From CAZFLM01 sp964519955 (GTDB taxonomy: Bacteria; Armatimonadota; Chthonomonadetes; Chthonomonadales; CAJBBX01), in NCBI GenBank assembly GCA_964519955.1, contig CAZFLM010000031.1:1-64000 (forward strand): DNA of 64,000 bases. The letters run 5' to 3'. Below are positions 26,006 to 35,182 of this stretch, one piece after another. A program made the position numbers and the translations under genes. Numbering within the stretch: the stretch's first letter is position 1; each line of letters starts with the position of its first letter. The notes under the pieces were generated by a model. The model ran no database searches. It saw only the letters and a program-made list of their open reading frames with translations, and was not told the DNA's origin.

Positions 26006-28330
26006 CTACTCCTCGGGCGCCGGCGCCTCGGATGGCGGCGCATCCTCGACGTGCGCGCAATCCGGGTTGGTGCACTTCAGCTTCCCGGTCGTCCGGCCGC
26101 GGAACGACTGCTCGCCCAGAGGCCACGAGCATGAGGGGCAGGGGCGCCCAACCGGGCGATGCCACGTCGTGAAGTCGCAGTTCGGGTAGGCGGAGCACCC
26201 GTAGAACGTGGTGCCGCGGCGCGACTTCTTGGCCTGCACCTCGCCCTCGCCGCACTTCGGGCACTTCACCCCCGTGCTGAGCGGCGCGGCAGGCGTCTTG
26301 GCGGCGGGGCCCTCATCGCCGGGCAGCCGCACGATCGTCTTGCACTTCGGGTAGCCGGAGCAGCCCAGGAACTTGCCGTATCGGCCTTCGCGCTCGATGA
26401 GCGGCTTGCCGCACTTCGGGCACGGCTGATCGGTGACCACGGGCTGCGGGCGCTCCGGTGGTGCGGTCGGGTTGCCGGACTCGTCCAGGTTCAGCACCGT
26501 CTTGCAGCGCGGGTAACCGGAGCAGCCCAGGAACGGGCCGCGCTTGCTCTGGCGCAGCATCATCGGCTTGCCGCAGTTGGGGCAGGCGTGCTCCGTCTCC
26601 TGCTGCACGGGCTTCACCCGCTCCATCGTCTCGTGTGCCACGCTGATGGCCTGCTCGAACGGGCCGTAGAACCCGGTCAGCAGCTCCACCTTGTCGCCGC
26701 GGCCCTCCTCCACGTCGTCGAGCTTGGTCTCCATGCCCGCCGTGAAGTCCAGGTCCATCAGGTCGGCGAAGTGCTTCACCAGCAGGTCGGTGACGGTGAT
26801 GCCCAGCTCCGTCGGCATGAAGCGCTTCTCGGTGAGCGTGACGTACTCGCGATCCTGGATGGTCGAGATGATGCTGGCCCAGGTGCTCGGCCGGCCGATG
26901 CCCTTCTCCTCCAGCACCTTCACGAGCGTGGCTTCCGTGTAGCGCGGAGGCGGCTCCGTGAAGTGCTGCTTCGGGTCGAGCTTGATGAGGTCGAGCGCCT
27001 GGCCCTTGGCGAGCGCCGGCAGCGGCGAGCGATCCTCGTCCTCCTGCTCCTCGGTGTCGCGGCCTTCCATGTAGACGCGCATGAAGCCGTCGAACTTCAT
27101 CGTCGAGCCCGTGGCGCGGAACAAGAAGCCCTTCGCCACGATGTCCGCGCTGGTCACGTCGAAGACGGCCGGCTGCATCTGGCTGGCGACGAAGCGCTGC
27201 CAGATGAGGCGGTAGAGCCGCAACTGCTCGGGCGAGAGGTGCTGCGCGATGGCGTCCGGCGTGCGCGCCACGGAGGTCGGCCGGATAGCCTCGTGCGCGT
27301 CCTGCGCCGACCCGCGGGTCTTGTACTGCGGCGGGTTGGCCGGCAGGTAGGCGTCGCCGTACTGCGAGGAGATGAACGTGCGCGCATCGGCCTGGGCCTC
27401 GCTCGCCACGCGCGTCGAGTCGGTGCGCATGTAGGTGATGAGACCCGTCGCGCCCTCCGCGCCCAGCTCGACGCCCTCGTAGAGCGACTGCGCGACCTGC
27501 ATCGTGCGGCGGTTGCCGAAGCCAAGCTTGCGAGACGCCTCCTGCTGCAGCGTGCTGGTGATGAACGGGGGAGCCGGGCTGCGCTTGCGCTCCTGCTTGC
27601 GGACCGCGTCGACCGCGTAGGCCGCGCCCTCCAGCTCGCGCAGGATCGCGTCGGCCTGTTCCTGATTGGTGAGCTGGACCTTCTCCTTGCCGCGGCCGAT
27701 GAACTTGGCCTCGAAGGGGAAGCGCGCCGCCGGCGGCTGCGGGGTGACGGTGGCCGTGAGCGACCAGTACTCCTGCGGCACGAACGCCAGAATCTCGCGC
27801 TCGCGGTCGACGATCAGACGCACGGCGACGGACTGGACGCGTCCGGCGGAGAGGTTCTTGCGCACCTTCTTCCAGAGCAGCGGCGACAGGCGGTAACCCA
27901 CGAGGCGATCGAGGATGCGGCGGGCTTCCTGCGCGTCGACGCGATCCACATCGATCTTGCGCGGGTTGCGGATGGCGGCCTCGATGGCCGTGCGCGTGAT
28001 CTCGTTGCACTCGATGCGCAGCGGATCCTTCAGCTTCAGCGCCTGCGCCAGGTGCCAGGCGATGGCCTCACCCTCGCGATCGGGGTCGGAGGCGAGGTAG
28101 ACGACGTCTGCCTTCTTCGCGGCCTCGGTGAGCTTCTTGATGATGTCCTTGCGCGAGGGGATCGTGACGTACTTCGGCTTGAAGCCGTCCTCGATATCGA
28201 CCCCGAGTTCGCGCTCGGGCAGATCGCGCACGTGACCGACGGAGGCTTCGACATGGAAGCCCGCGCCGAGGACGTTCTTGTACGTCTTGATCTTGGTCGG
28301 CGACTCGACTATGATAAGCGACTTGGGCAT
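26006..28330 (-). CDS. topA: DNA topoisomerase I with four C-terminal zinc ribbons
   Basis: Topoisomerase I relaxes negative supercoils. The 774-residue enzyme begins MPKSLIIVESPTKIKTYKN (toprim) with the DPDREGEAIAWHL metal site. Domain residues include GRVQSVAVRLIVDRE, and the catalytic Tyr is in TGLITYMRTDSTR. Four zinc ribbons follow, starting CPNCGKPMMLRQ, CPKCGKPLIERE, CPKCGEGEVQAK and CPSCSWPLGEQ. The last ends CTNPDCAHVED, a slightly divergent ribbon. ATG 28330 is used, as family homology starts there. A promoter matching TTGACA-17-TAAGAT lies at 28386-28414. It is transcribed towards trmFO. Confidence 0.97.
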   Translation of the reverse strand: MPKSLIIVESPTKIKTYKNVLGAGFHVEASVGHVRDLPERELGVDIEDGFKPKYVTIPSRKDIIKKLTEAAKKADVVYLASDPDREGEAIAWHLAQALKLKDPLRIECNEITRTAIEAAIRNPRKIDVDRVDAQEARRILDRLVGYRLSPLLWKKVRKNLSAGRVQSVAVRLIVDREREILAFVPQEYWSLTATVTPQPPAARFPFEAKFIGRGKEKVQLTNQEQADAILRELEGAAYAVDAVRKQERKRSPAPPFITSTLQQEASRKLGFGNRRTMQVAQSLYEGVELGAEGATGLITYMRTDSTRVASEAQADARTFISSQYGDAYLPANPPQYKTRGSAQDAHEAIRPTSVARTPDAIAQHLSPEQLRLYRLIWQRFVASQMQPAVFDVTSADIVAKGFLFRATGSTMKFDGFMRVYMEGRDTEEQEDEDRSPLPALAKGQALDLIKLDPKQHFTEPPPRYTEATLVKVLEEKGIGRPSTWASIISTIQDREYVTLTEKRFMPTELGITVTDLLVKHFADLMDLDFTAGMETKLDDVEEGRGDKVELLTGFYGPFEQAISVAHETMERVKPVQQETEHACPNCGKPMMLRQSKRGPFLGCSGYPRCKTVLNLDESGNPTAPPERPQPVVTDQPCPKCGKPLIEREGRYGKFLGCSGYPKCKTIVRLPGDEGPAAKTPAAPLSTGVKCPKCGEGEVQAKKSRRGTTFYGCSAYPNCDFTTWHRPVGRPCPSCSWPLGEQSFRGRTTGKLKCTNPDCAHVEDAPPSEAPAPEE

Positions 28331-28385
28331 GGTGGGGACCGTCACATGGAGGCTGGAGTGGCTCCCGGAGGAGCGTGCGGGGGCT

Positions 28386-28414
28386 ATCTTACCTTTGGCC
28401 CCTGCCTTTGTCAA
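28386..28414 (-). promoter_or_regulatory. Sigma-70 promoter for topA
   Basis: On the minus strand TTGACA (28414-28409) and TAAGAT (28391-28386) are 17 bases apart. The predicted start is near 28379, giving a leader of about 50 bases to ATG 28330. Confidence 0.65.
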
Positions 28415-28464
28415 GGCGAGTTCGGACGAGTAGGGGGGAGCGAGTGGCCAGTAGAACGGCGCCC

Positions 28465-29034
28465 CTACGGCTCGGCGACGCGCACGATGGAGAGGTCGCC
28501 GGGCCGCATGTCGAGGCGGGTGACGCCCGTCAGCGTGATGCGCCCGGGTTCGACGGTGAGCCCGGTGAGCCGCACCGGGATCGGCAGCTTGGAGGCGTCG
28601 AACACCTCTGCGATCTGCTGGTTCAGCCAGTCGCCCAGGTAGCCGAGGCTGAGGTTGGGGAGGGGAGCGCCCACCAGGCTGATGCGCGTCGGGTCGATAC
28701 GCACGCGCACCCCGGACTCGATCTCCGGCGCCGCCAGCACGCTGAACGGGACGCCGATCGGGCCCAGCATCTTCTTGCCGGAGATGCGCAGCTTACCGGC
28801 CAGCATCGCGATCTCCAGGTCCCGCGCGCCGTTCATCTGCCGCCCCGCCAGGAGCCGGTTCACGGATGCCTCGGCGATCACGATGGCCGCGTTCACCTCG
28901 CCCTGCGCGAACCGGTCGGGCCCCGCGCCGATGCACAGCGACGACGCATCGAGGCGCACCTCCTCGACCGAGACCACTCCGTCGAGGTCGATCTCCGTCA
29001 TGCTGAGGTGTGCCTCTCGAATGCCGATCCGCAT
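28465..29034 (-). CDS. DUF2993/LmeA-like protein
   Basis: This is a 189-residue protein with the layout of the DUF2993 (LmeA-like) family. It has a long beta-rich lipid-binding-type fold with EASVNRLLAGR (about 54-64), ISGKKMLGPIGVPFSVLAAP, RISLVGAPLPNLSLGYL and PVRLTGLTVEPGRITLTGV. There is no signal peptide or transmembrane segment at the chosen start, ATG 29034 (AGGA upstream). Antisense frames here are long because of GC bias. It is divergent from the HExxH peptidase-like gene. The function is unknown; family members contact membrane lipids. Confidence 0.7.
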   Translation of the reverse strand: MRIGIREAHLSMTEIDLDGVVSVEEVRLDASSLCIGAGPDRFAQGEVNAAIVIAEASVNRLLAGRQMNGARDLEIAMLAGKLRISGKKMLGPIGVPFSVLAAPEIESGVRVRIDPTRISLVGAPLPNLSLGYLGDWLNQQIAEVFDASKLPIPVRLTGLTVEPGRITLTGVTRLDMRPGDLSIVRVAEP

Positions 29035-29193
29035 CGCTCGCTTCCTTCCCAAGGGCGCGTCCCGCCGCCCGCTCTTGCACCTACTACTGCCGCGAACCGA
29101 AACGGTGTCACCTTCGCGGCGTCCAGGTTCAAGCATACCCGCGACGCCCCAGGTACCATGGAGCGAACGCCACAGCCGCAAGGAACTGCGCCG

Positions 29194-30072
29194 ATGCACC
29201 GCTTGCCGGTACTGGACACGTGGCAGGACTACGCCGAGAGCATGCCTGCGCAGCGCGGCGGCTCGCCGGAGGCCGTGCTCGACGCCTGGCTGAACCGGTA
29301 CATGGCGAAGTGGCCCGAGCTGCTGCGCCTCCAGCAGGACTCGTACCGCCAGGAGGGTCTCGACTGGCGCACCGTGGCGCTGGAGCACGTCGTCCCGCAC
29401 CTCGCGGAGCGCCACGGGGCCATGGCTGTCGGGCGCGACGCCCTGCTCGACGCCGTTCCGGCGGCGGCGGCTGCCGCGGAGCGCGTCATCGGCGAGCCGC
29501 TCCCCCTCACGTGCGTCATCTACGTGGGCATCGGCTGCGGCGCGGGCTGGGCGACGGAGTATGAGGGGCGCCCCGCGATCCTGTTCGGCCTGGAGAACAT
29601 GGCCGAGTGCGGCTGGACCGGCCGCGACGGGGCGCTCGGGCTGGCGGCGCACGAGATCGGCCACCTGCAGCACGCGCTCCTGCGGCGGCGCGCGGGAGTC
29701 GACGATGGCGCCGGGCCGCTGTGGCAGCTCTACTCCGAGGGCTTCGCGCAGCGCTTCGAGCACGCGGTGGCCGGCCGCGAGACGTGGCACATGGCGACCG
29801 CGGATGCCGGCTGGCTGGACTGGTGCCGCGAGAGCCGGGCGCGCCTCGCCGCCGAGTTCGTGCGGCGCGTCGACGCCGGCGACGACATCCGCGCCTTCTT
29901 CGGCTCGTGGTTCGACATCGAGGGCCACAGCCAGTCCGGCTACTTCCTCGGCCACGAGCTGCTCGGGGACGCGGAACGGGACCACACGCTCGCCGAGTTG
30001 GCCGTGCTGCCTCCGGCCGAGGTGGAGCGTCTGGCTCGCGCGTGGCTGGTGGCGGGCGGGAGCGAGGCGTAG
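29194..30072 (+). CDS. Putative zinc metallopeptidase-like protein (HExxH)
   Basis: This is a 292-residue cytosolic protein. The motif AAHEIGHLQHALL (His153, Glu154, His157) is a zinc-binding HExxH. A downstream Glu in LYSEGFAQRFEH can act as the third ligand, as in DUF2268-like/gluzincin proteins. VIYVGIGCGAGWATEYEGRP precedes it. AGGA lies 9 bases before ATG 29194; a second in-frame ATG exists at 29158. No export signal is seen. A proteolytic role is inferred from the motif alone. It is monocistronic and convergent with the PH-like gene. Confidence 0.75.
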   Translation: MHRLPVLDTWQDYAESMPAQRGGSPEAVLDAWLNRYMAKWPELLRLQQDSYRQEGLDWRTVALEHVVPHLAERHGAMAVGRDALLDAVPAAAAAAERVIGEPLPLTCVIYVGIGCGAGWATEYEGRPAILFGLENMAECGWTGRDGALGLAAHEIGHLQHALLRRRAGVDDGAGPLWQLYSEGFAQRFEHAVAGRETWHMATADAGWLDWCRESRARLAAEFVRRVDAGDDIRAFFGSWFDIEGHSQSGYFLGHELLGDAERDHTLAELAVLPPAEVERLARAWLVAGGSEA

Positions 30073-30085
30073 GCGCCACGCGGCC

Positions 30086-30619
30086 TCACCAGATGTACAT
30101 ATGCCGCTCGACCATCCCCTGCAGGTCACTGGCGGATATGCTGAGGCCCCCCATCGGGACGGTCACGGGGCTTCCGTTGAGGCGCTGGTGGACCTTGAGC
30201 ATGATGCGTCGGCGCCGCGGCTGCCGCATGATGAAGCCGTCCGGGTCGCGGAACTTCAGACAGACGACCGGCTCGAAATGGTTGTACGTGCGGCTCGTGC
30301 CCGCCAGATCGTGCCACGCGATGAGGCAGGTGCCGAAGATCGGCGAAGGGATCGCGATTCCCTCCGCGCCGATGACCATGGCCGGCGTGTCGTGCAGCAG
30401 CACGTCGACGGTGAGCAGCAGGCCCGTGCCGAAGAAGAGTAGCGTGACAAGCGCGACCCCGATGCAGATCGCGATGCCGCTCGCACCCTCCTCCGGTCCC
30501 ACGGAGAGGATGAACGGTATCGTCGCCACAAACAGCGCCGAGCCGGCCGCCCCAACCATCATCCGCGGCCGGCTGTAGCGGACAACGATCTCGCCGGGCC
30601 CATGGCCGGTTAGTGCCAC
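30086..30619 (-). CDS. Membrane protein with PH-like (STM3941-type) domain
   Basis: This 177-residue protein has two N-terminal transmembrane helices (VGAAGSALFVATIPFILSV and IAICIGVALVTLLFFGTGLL). A cytoplasmic part with GIAIPSPIFGTCLIAWHDLA and VVCLKFRDPDGFI resembles bacterial PH-like STM3941 proteins. It starts with GTG 30619, with GGAGG 6 bases upstream, just after the stop of the 37-residue frame. It is the last gene of a run of overlapping minus-strand genes beginning at 35643. The function is unknown. Confidence 0.72.
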   Translation of the reverse strand: MALTGHGPGEIVVRYSRPRMMVGAAGSALFVATIPFILSVGPEEGASGIAICIGVALVTLLFFGTGLLLTVDVLLHDTPAMVIGAEGIAIPSPIFGTCLIAWHDLAGTSRTYNHFEPVVCLKFRDPDGFIMRQPRRRRIMLKVHQRLNGSPVTVPMGGLSISASDLQGMVERHMYIW

Positions 30620-30620
30620 C

Positions 30621-30734
30621 CTACGCCTCCCCGTTCACCGGCTCGATACCGCGCAGCTCCCCGATCGCTCTGGCGTCGTGCTGCTCAGTCCATGGGGTGC
30701 GGCGGATGCGGGCGAGCGTGGTTCGCGTGTTCAT
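30621..30734 (-). CDS. Possible 37-residue protein within the unknown operon
   Basis: A short frame starts at ATG 30734, which overlaps the upstream stop as ATGA. GGAG lies 8 bases before it. It ends one base before the next GTG start. The product is basic (TLARIRRTPW) and without known motif. Its tight packing is the only argument for reality; it may be just a coupling leader for the next gene. Confidence 0.45.
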   Translation of the reverse strand: MNTRTTLARIRRTPWTEQHDARAIGELRGIEPVNGEA

Positions 30735-31369
30735 GGCTGCTGCTCCGAGCGGTCGCGTCGGTTTTCTTGTGCCCACTCCCACACATCGCTGAACCGGCCT
30801 CGCTTCAGATCGAAGACCCGCCGCGTCACCAGCTCGACCTCTTGGTGGTCGCCGCCCCGAAACAGCCAGAGATCGACGCACTGCTTGAGGCGGAGGTTGC
30901 TCGGCATCTCCAGGTAGCCAAACCGCTCCTCGCGAACCAGGATGCCCTCGGCGGCGCGAGAGAGGTCCAGGTACTGCATCTTCCACGAGCTGTCGTCGCC
31001 CCAGACGCACCCGCTGACCACGCCCCACTGGCCCATGAGGCCCTTGGCGGGGTCGTAAGGCGCCACGTAGCCGGTTGGGCAGAACCCCATGCCGTCCGGC
31101 TCCTCGCCCCCGATGTCCACGCACTCGGGTAGGCGCATCAGGCGGGTGGCCGTGTAGTCCGGCGAGTACAGCGCCAGAACCTGCTCGCCGGCGACGAACG
31201 GGACGAACGTGTCGAACAGGCAGCCGTAGTTGCGCCGGTACGAGCCTACCGGATCTCCGTCCAGGAGCACCTCCACCAGCAGGCAATCCCACGAATCGGG
31301 CGCCCGGTCGATGTCCGTCGTCCGTACTGAGTACCGCGCCAGCAGGGACTCTGCTTCCTCGCGCGTCAT
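30731..31369 (-). CDS. Unknown cytosolic protein in membrane-protein operon
   Basis: I do not recognise this 212-residue acidic protein. It has no signal or transmembrane segment. It is aromatic-rich and has several cysteines (NYGCLFDTFVPF, GFCPTGYV, GVVSGCVWGDD) and a charged tail (DVWEWAQENRRDRSEQ). ATG 31369 overlaps the preceding stop as ATGA and has GGGAG 7 bases upstream. The position between a four-helix membrane protein and the PH-like protein suggests a partner role. A longer frame to 31705 exists but overlaps the neighbour extensively. Confidence 0.68.
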   Translation of the reverse strand: MTREEAESLLARYSVRTTDIDRAPDSWDCLLVEVLLDGDPVGSYRRNYGCLFDTFVPFVAGEQVLALYSPDYTATRLMRLPECVDIGGEEPDGMGFCPTGYVAPYDPAKGLMGQWGVVSGCVWGDDSSWKMQYLDLSRAAEGILVREERFGYLEMPSNLRLKQCVDLWLFRGGDHQEVELVTRRVFDLKRGRFSDVWEWAQENRRDRSEQQP

Positions 31370-31920
31370 CTTCCTGCTCCCATCTGGCGCCGCTCCCGTC
31401 GGATGCGCCAGTACTCGATGAGCGTGCCCACCGCGCCGCCCAGATACGCGCCGTCGTGCCACGCGCCAACCGCGAAGGCGTGGATCTGGTCGTCGATGCC
31501 GACGAGGAACGGCCAGCTCGCACCATGCAGGTCGATGGCGGCCGCGAAGGCATACCCGGCAGCCCCCGCGATCGCCGCCAGCCCGAGCGTCACGCCCATC
31601 ACGACGCCGACCGCGCGCACGAAGCGGGGCGTGCAGATGGCGGGCGCCTTGCCGCGCGTGCCCGCGTAAGTCAGCATCGCCCCGAGCAGGAGGCCGAACC
31701 ACCACGTCGCGAGCGTGCCGACGACGATCGCCTGGACGCGCGCGGGGGCGTCGAGCGTGCCGGTCGCTCCCAGGGCTGCGCCGAACTGCGCGCGCTTGAA
31801 CACCGTGAAGTACTCCGGCGAGATCGTGATCGTCACCTGGTCATTCACGATGCCGAACAGGACGGCGGCGGCCACCGAGATGCCGAGCCAGCGCAGCGTT
31901 CGCAAGAGGGCGCGCGTCAC
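31366..31920 (-). CDS. Four-helix membrane protein, unknown
   Basis: This is a 184-residue integral membrane protein of unknown family. The segments are LRWLGISVAAAVLFGIV, VQAIVVGTLATWWFGLLLGAML, AVGVVMGVTLGLAAIAGAAGYAF and a weaker C-terminal one (GAYLGGAVGTLIEYW). The start is GTG 31920, which overlaps the upstream stop as GTGA. The stop overlaps the next ATG as ATGA, so it is embedded in a translationally coupled chain. Codon use and GC content match the neighbourhood. Confidence 0.68.
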   Translation of the reverse strand: MTRALLRTLRWLGISVAAAVLFGIVNDQVTITISPEYFTVFKRAQFGAALGATGTLDAPARVQAIVVGTLATWWFGLLLGAMLTYAGTRGKAPAICTPRFVRAVGVVMGVTLGLAAIAGAAGYAFAAAIDLHGASWPFLVGIDDQIHAFAVGAWHDGAYLGGAVGTLIEYWRIRRERRQMGAGR

Positions 31921-32342
31921 TGCTCGACGTCCTTGCTGTCCGTCTCCTGTCCGTTCACGAGCAGATGGTAGCGCACAACCGAGCAATCGCCCTGCGGGGT
32001 GCTCGCGGTCCGGCGCAACTCGTTGGTCGTCGCATCCGGATGGACAACGGCGTATCCACGAACGGACCGACTGCCCCCTCTGCTGTAGCCCGTCAGGCTG
32101 ACGATGGTGTCGCCCTGCTTGCCCTCCACCCACCCCTCGGCGCGGCAGCCGGAGCTGTCCACGGACACCACGTTCACGCGGGCAAACGCGAGCGGCGGGA
32201 AGAAGACCAGCCTATACAGCCGCCAGCATCCGAAGAGGACGAACAGCAGGGCGACGCACCCGATATTGAGCCAGCGGGAACTCGCGCTGTAGGGGTCGCT
32301 GAAGTCCGAGGCGTCTGCGCGGAAGGCTGCGAAGATGATCAT
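31917..32342 (-). CDS. Single-pass membrane protein, unknown
   Basis: This is a 141-residue protein with one transmembrane helix (WLNIGCVALLFVLFGCWRLY, about 24-43) and a C-terminal soluble domain with beta-like text (VNVVSVDSSGCRAEGWVEGK, YAVVHPDATTNELRR). Two cysteines (GCRAEG, GDCSVV) could form a disulphide if the domain is outside. GAGG lies upstream of ATG 32342. It is coupled by GTGA overlap to the following four-helix protein. No family is recognised. Confidence 0.65.
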   Translation of the reverse strand: MIIFAAFRADASDFSDPYSASSRWLNIGCVALLFVLFGCWRLYRLVFFPPLAFARVNVVSVDSSGCRAEGWVEGKQGDTIVSLTGYSRGGSRSVRGYAVVHPDATTNELRRTASTPQGDCSVVRYHLLVNGQETDSKDVEQ

Positions 32343-32387
32343 CAGTGTGAAGACCTCATGTCCTGTAGTAGGTGCCGCGCGGTGTGA

Positions 32388-33086
32388 CTACGGCCGGGGC
32401 GGCGCGGCCGATGCGGGATGATCGGCGAGGCGACCGCCGAAGCTCCTCCGTGCCAGCACCCAGCACCAGGCCGCCGCGACGAACCCGGCGAGTGCCGCGA
32501 GGGCCGCCGCAGGCGCGACGAGTTCGGAGACGGTAGCGTTCCAGTAGCGCTCGTCATAGTCCTGAGTGCACAGCTCCACCACCAGGTGCGGGTCCAGCAC
32601 CTGCAGTTCCGCCGCAGGGTGCTTCGTCGTCGCCGCGATGGTGTAGGAGCGCCCGCGTCGGACCGGGAAGTGGCCGATGGTGAGCCCAACCGTCCCGCCG
32701 AAGTAGGCTCCGCGGTTCTCCCTGTCGAGCACGACGCCGGGCGGGTTGGTGACCGACCAGGTGACCTCCGGCAGCTTGGGCCCTCGGATGGCCCTGACAT
32801 CGTCCTGGTTGAACGGGTTGCCGAGCAAGGCCTGCAGCCGCTCATAAGGCAGGCTCTGCTGCAGATCCAGACGGACTGCCACCGTGCCATCGAAGTCGGG
32901 CGTGAAGCTCGCGGCGGTGGCGGAGGCACGGTCGAACCGGATCGGCAGGCGGAGCGGCTCGTAGTTGTGCCGATGGATGTCCGCGGCGGTCCGGTAGGAG
33001 TCGCCTGCGACGCCCAGTGCCGCCGCCCCGCAGACGAGCCAGACCCACGCTCTACGCTTCCACTTGCGGGCCGTCGATGTACGCAT
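32388..33086 (-). CDS. Bitopic membrane protein, unknown
   Basis: This is a 232-residue protein with an N-terminal helix (AWVWLVCGAAALGVAG) and a C-terminal helix (APAAALAALAGFVAAAWCWVLA). About 160 residues between them are probably extracytoplasmic, with a beta-sandwich look (FDGTVAVRLDLQQSL, VTWSVTNPPGVVLDRENRG). AGGAG stands 8 bases before ATG 33086, and it begins 27 bases after the ankyrin gene stop. No family is recognised. Architecture and place suggest it works with the other membrane proteins of this run. Confidence 0.66.
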   Translation of the reverse strand: MRTSTARKWKRRAWVWLVCGAAALGVAGDSYRTAADIHRHNYEPLRLPIRFDRASATAASFTPDFDGTVAVRLDLQQSLPYERLQALLGNPFNQDDVRAIRGPKLPEVTWSVTNPPGVVLDRENRGAYFGGTVGLTIGHFPVRRGRSYTIAATTKHPAAELQVLDPHLVVELCTQDYDERYWNATVSELVAPAAALAALAGFVAAAWCWVLARRSFGGRLADHPASAAPPRP

Positions 33087-33112
33087 CTCGCTAACTCCTG
33101 GCGTTCAAAGCG

Positions 33113-35182
33113 TCACTCTGTGCCACCGCAGCCGTACATCGCCCGCCACGCTGCGATCTCCTCGTCGCTGTAGCCGAACCCGCGCAGGAAGGCGTCCGGC
33201 AGCGCGGCGCGGCAGTCGCGCAGCGTGGCCACGTCGAGCGAGGAGGGGCCGCCGCCCTGCGTGCGCGAGTAGGCCTTCATCTCGACGGTCTCCAGCCCGA
33301 CCGCGCGGCGCAGGTTGCGGCACGTGACGAAGGCCGCGTTCTGGAGCACCGCGCCGGTGAAGTCCGCCCCCTCGAAGTCCACATCGCGGAAGAGGACGCC
33401 GCGGAACTGCGTGCCGGCGAGTACCGCGCCGGTGAACTCGCATTCCTCGAAGAGGAGGCCCCAGAGGTGCCCGCTCGACATCCGGCAGCCTGCGAAGCTG
33501 CATCGCCGGAACCGGGCGGTCGACCAGCGCGCGCCGGAGAGATCCTTGCCGCTCAGGTCCGCGAAGCTGAGCGTAACCGATGAGAGGCCGACGCCCCGCA
33601 GGTCGGCGCCCTCCAGCCTGCAGCAGAAGACCTCGCTCCGGCGGATGCGGGCCTCCGTCAGGTCGGCGTTCGACAGGTTGGCCTGGTGGAGGTCCGAGTG
33701 CTCCATCTTGGCCTTGTGCAGCTTCGCCCCGCTCAGGTTGGTCGAAGCGAGGTGGGAATGGGACAGGTCGGCCTTCGTGAGGTCCGCGCCGCTCAGGTTC
33801 GTGGCGAGGAGCGACGCGTTGGTCAGGTCCACGCCCGGCAGCGAGAGGCCGGCCATCTCTGCGTAGGCGAGCGGCGCCTCGACGGTGGCCAGCACCTCGC
33901 GCGTGTCGCGGTGGCGCAGCTCCAGGCGGATCGGCTCGCCGTCCGGCCCGCGGCGGCGCGCTCTTCGGAACAAATCCAGAATCTGCTCTCGCTCCTCGCG
34001 CTTGTCGGGCCGGTCCATGCGCTGCAGTACTGCCGTCCAGGCGCTCGTTCCGTCGCTACCGGCCGCGAGAGGGTCCGCGCCGTGCTGGAGCAGGAGCCGT
34101 ACCACGTCGACGTGACCGTTGGTGGCGGCAACCTCGAGGGCATTCGACGGGCCGACCCCTTCCTCCTCAGCGCCGGCCTCGTCGCTCCATAGGTTCGGGC
34201 CCGCCCCGCGCTGGAGGAGCAGCTTCGCCGCCGCGACGTCACCGTGAATGGAGGCGAGCATGAGCGGGCTCCAGCCGGGGATCAGCGCGTTGCGCCCGTG
34301 CAGGTTCGGGTCGGCGCCATGGTTGAGTAGGAGGCGCACGCCCTCGACGGCGCGTTCCTGACCGGACGTGAGGTAGGCGAGCAGGGGAGTGCCGACGCGG
34401 TCTGCGTCAGTCTCCACGCTCGCGCCGCGCTCCAGTAGGAGGCGCATGGCTTCGACGTGGCCGCCCACGGAGGCCCGCAGGATCGCCGGGACACCGTTCG
34501 AGTTGGCGCTGTTCACGTCGGCGCCCGCGTCCAGCAGCAACTGGATTGCTGGTGAGCACCCTCGCTCGGCCGCCCACCAGAGCGCCCGGTCGATCTGCGC
34601 CTGGTCCGGCCGCGGCTCCGCGGAGAGCAGCGCGGTCAGGCGCTCCGCGTCGCACAGCGCGGCAGCCTCGACTAGACCGGCTTCCGCTCCAGCGCGTCCC
34701 AGTTGCTCCACGATGCCCATGTGCCCGCCAAGTGCCGCAAGCATGACGGCGTTGCGGCCGCGGTTGTCGCGCGCTGCAAGGTCTGCTCCGGCGGCGAGCA
34801 GCACCTCGACGACGTCCTGGCGCCCCGCGCCGGCCGCAGCAAGGAGGGGCGTGGTCCCGCCGGGCAGCGCCGACCACCCGTGGTCAGCGGCCGTGGCCGC
34901 GTTCGGGGCCGCGCCGGCGTCGACGAGGAGGCGCGCCGCCGCGGCGCTCTGGGCAGACATCAGCGGGGTGGCGCCTGCGACGCCGCGGCCGTTCGGATCG
35001 GCGCCGCGTTCCAGCAGCAGCCGGGCCATCTCGAGGCAATCGTACTGCATCGCGCGGTCGAGCGGGCGCCGGTGCCACATGTCCTGCCGGTTAGGGTCGA
35101 GCCCCTCGTCGAGGAGCACCCGAAGCGCCTCGATGTCGTTGCTCTGGCAGGCGTTGATCACCGGGTCGTCGGTCGCGTTCAA
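33113..35182 (-). CDS. Ankyrin-repeat plus pentapeptide-repeat protein
   Basis: This 689-residue cytosolic repeat protein joins two solenoid types. About ten ankyrin repeats span residues 1-345 (PLDRAMQYDCLEMARLLLER, TPLLAAAGAGRQDVVEVLLA, NALEVAATNGHVDVVRLLLQ). A short linker follows. Pentapeptide repeats of the A(D/N)LxX type then span about 450-610 (LTNASLLATNLSGADLTKAD, LSGAKLHKAKMEHSDLHQAN). The C-terminal tail is AFLRGFGYSDEEIAAWRAMY. The start is TTG 35182, overlapping the upstream stop as TTGA, with GGAG 9 bases before. It has no catalytic motif. It is likely a protein-interaction hub for the operon. Confidence 0.88.
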   Translation of the reverse strand: MNATDDPVINACQSNDIEALRVLLDEGLDPNRQDMWHRRPLDRAMQYDCLEMARLLLERGADPNGRGVAGATPLMSAQSAAAARLLVDAGAAPNAATAADHGWSALPGGTTPLLAAAGAGRQDVVEVLLAAGADLAARDNRGRNAVMLAALGGHMGIVEQLGRAGAEAGLVEAAALCDAERLTALLSAEPRPDQAQIDRALWWAAERGCSPAIQLLLDAGADVNSANSNGVPAILRASVGGHVEAMRLLLERGASVETDADRVGTPLLAYLTSGQERAVEGVRLLLNHGADPNLHGRNALIPGWSPLMLASIHGDVAAAKLLLQRGAGPNLWSDEAGAEEEGVGPSNALEVAATNGHVDVVRLLLQHGADPLAAGSDGTSAWTAVLQRMDRPDKREEREQILDLFRRARRRGPDGEPIRLELRHRDTREVLATVEAPLAYAEMAGLSLPGVDLTNASLLATNLSGADLTKADLSHSHLASTNLSGAKLHKAKMEHSDLHQANLSNADLTEARIRRSEVFCCRLEGADLRGVGLSSVTLSFADLSGKDLSGARWSTARFRRCSFAGCRMSSGHLWGLLFEECEFTGAVLAGTQFRGVLFRDVDFEGADFTGAVLQNAAFVTCRNLRRAVGLETVEMKAYSRTQGGGPSSLDVATLRDCRAALPDAFLRGFGYSDEEIAAWRAMYGCGGTE

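Noticed and set aside
25745..26134. Short proteins made of ASLPV/GRPPCRP-like text in several intergenic regions
   Set aside because: These are translations of the A and B hairpin repeats in different frames, not genes.
30731..31705. Longer version (324 codons) of the 212-residue unknown protein
   Set aside because: It would overlap the four-helix membrane protein by over 300 bases; ATG 31369 has a good ribosome site and a 4-base overlap.
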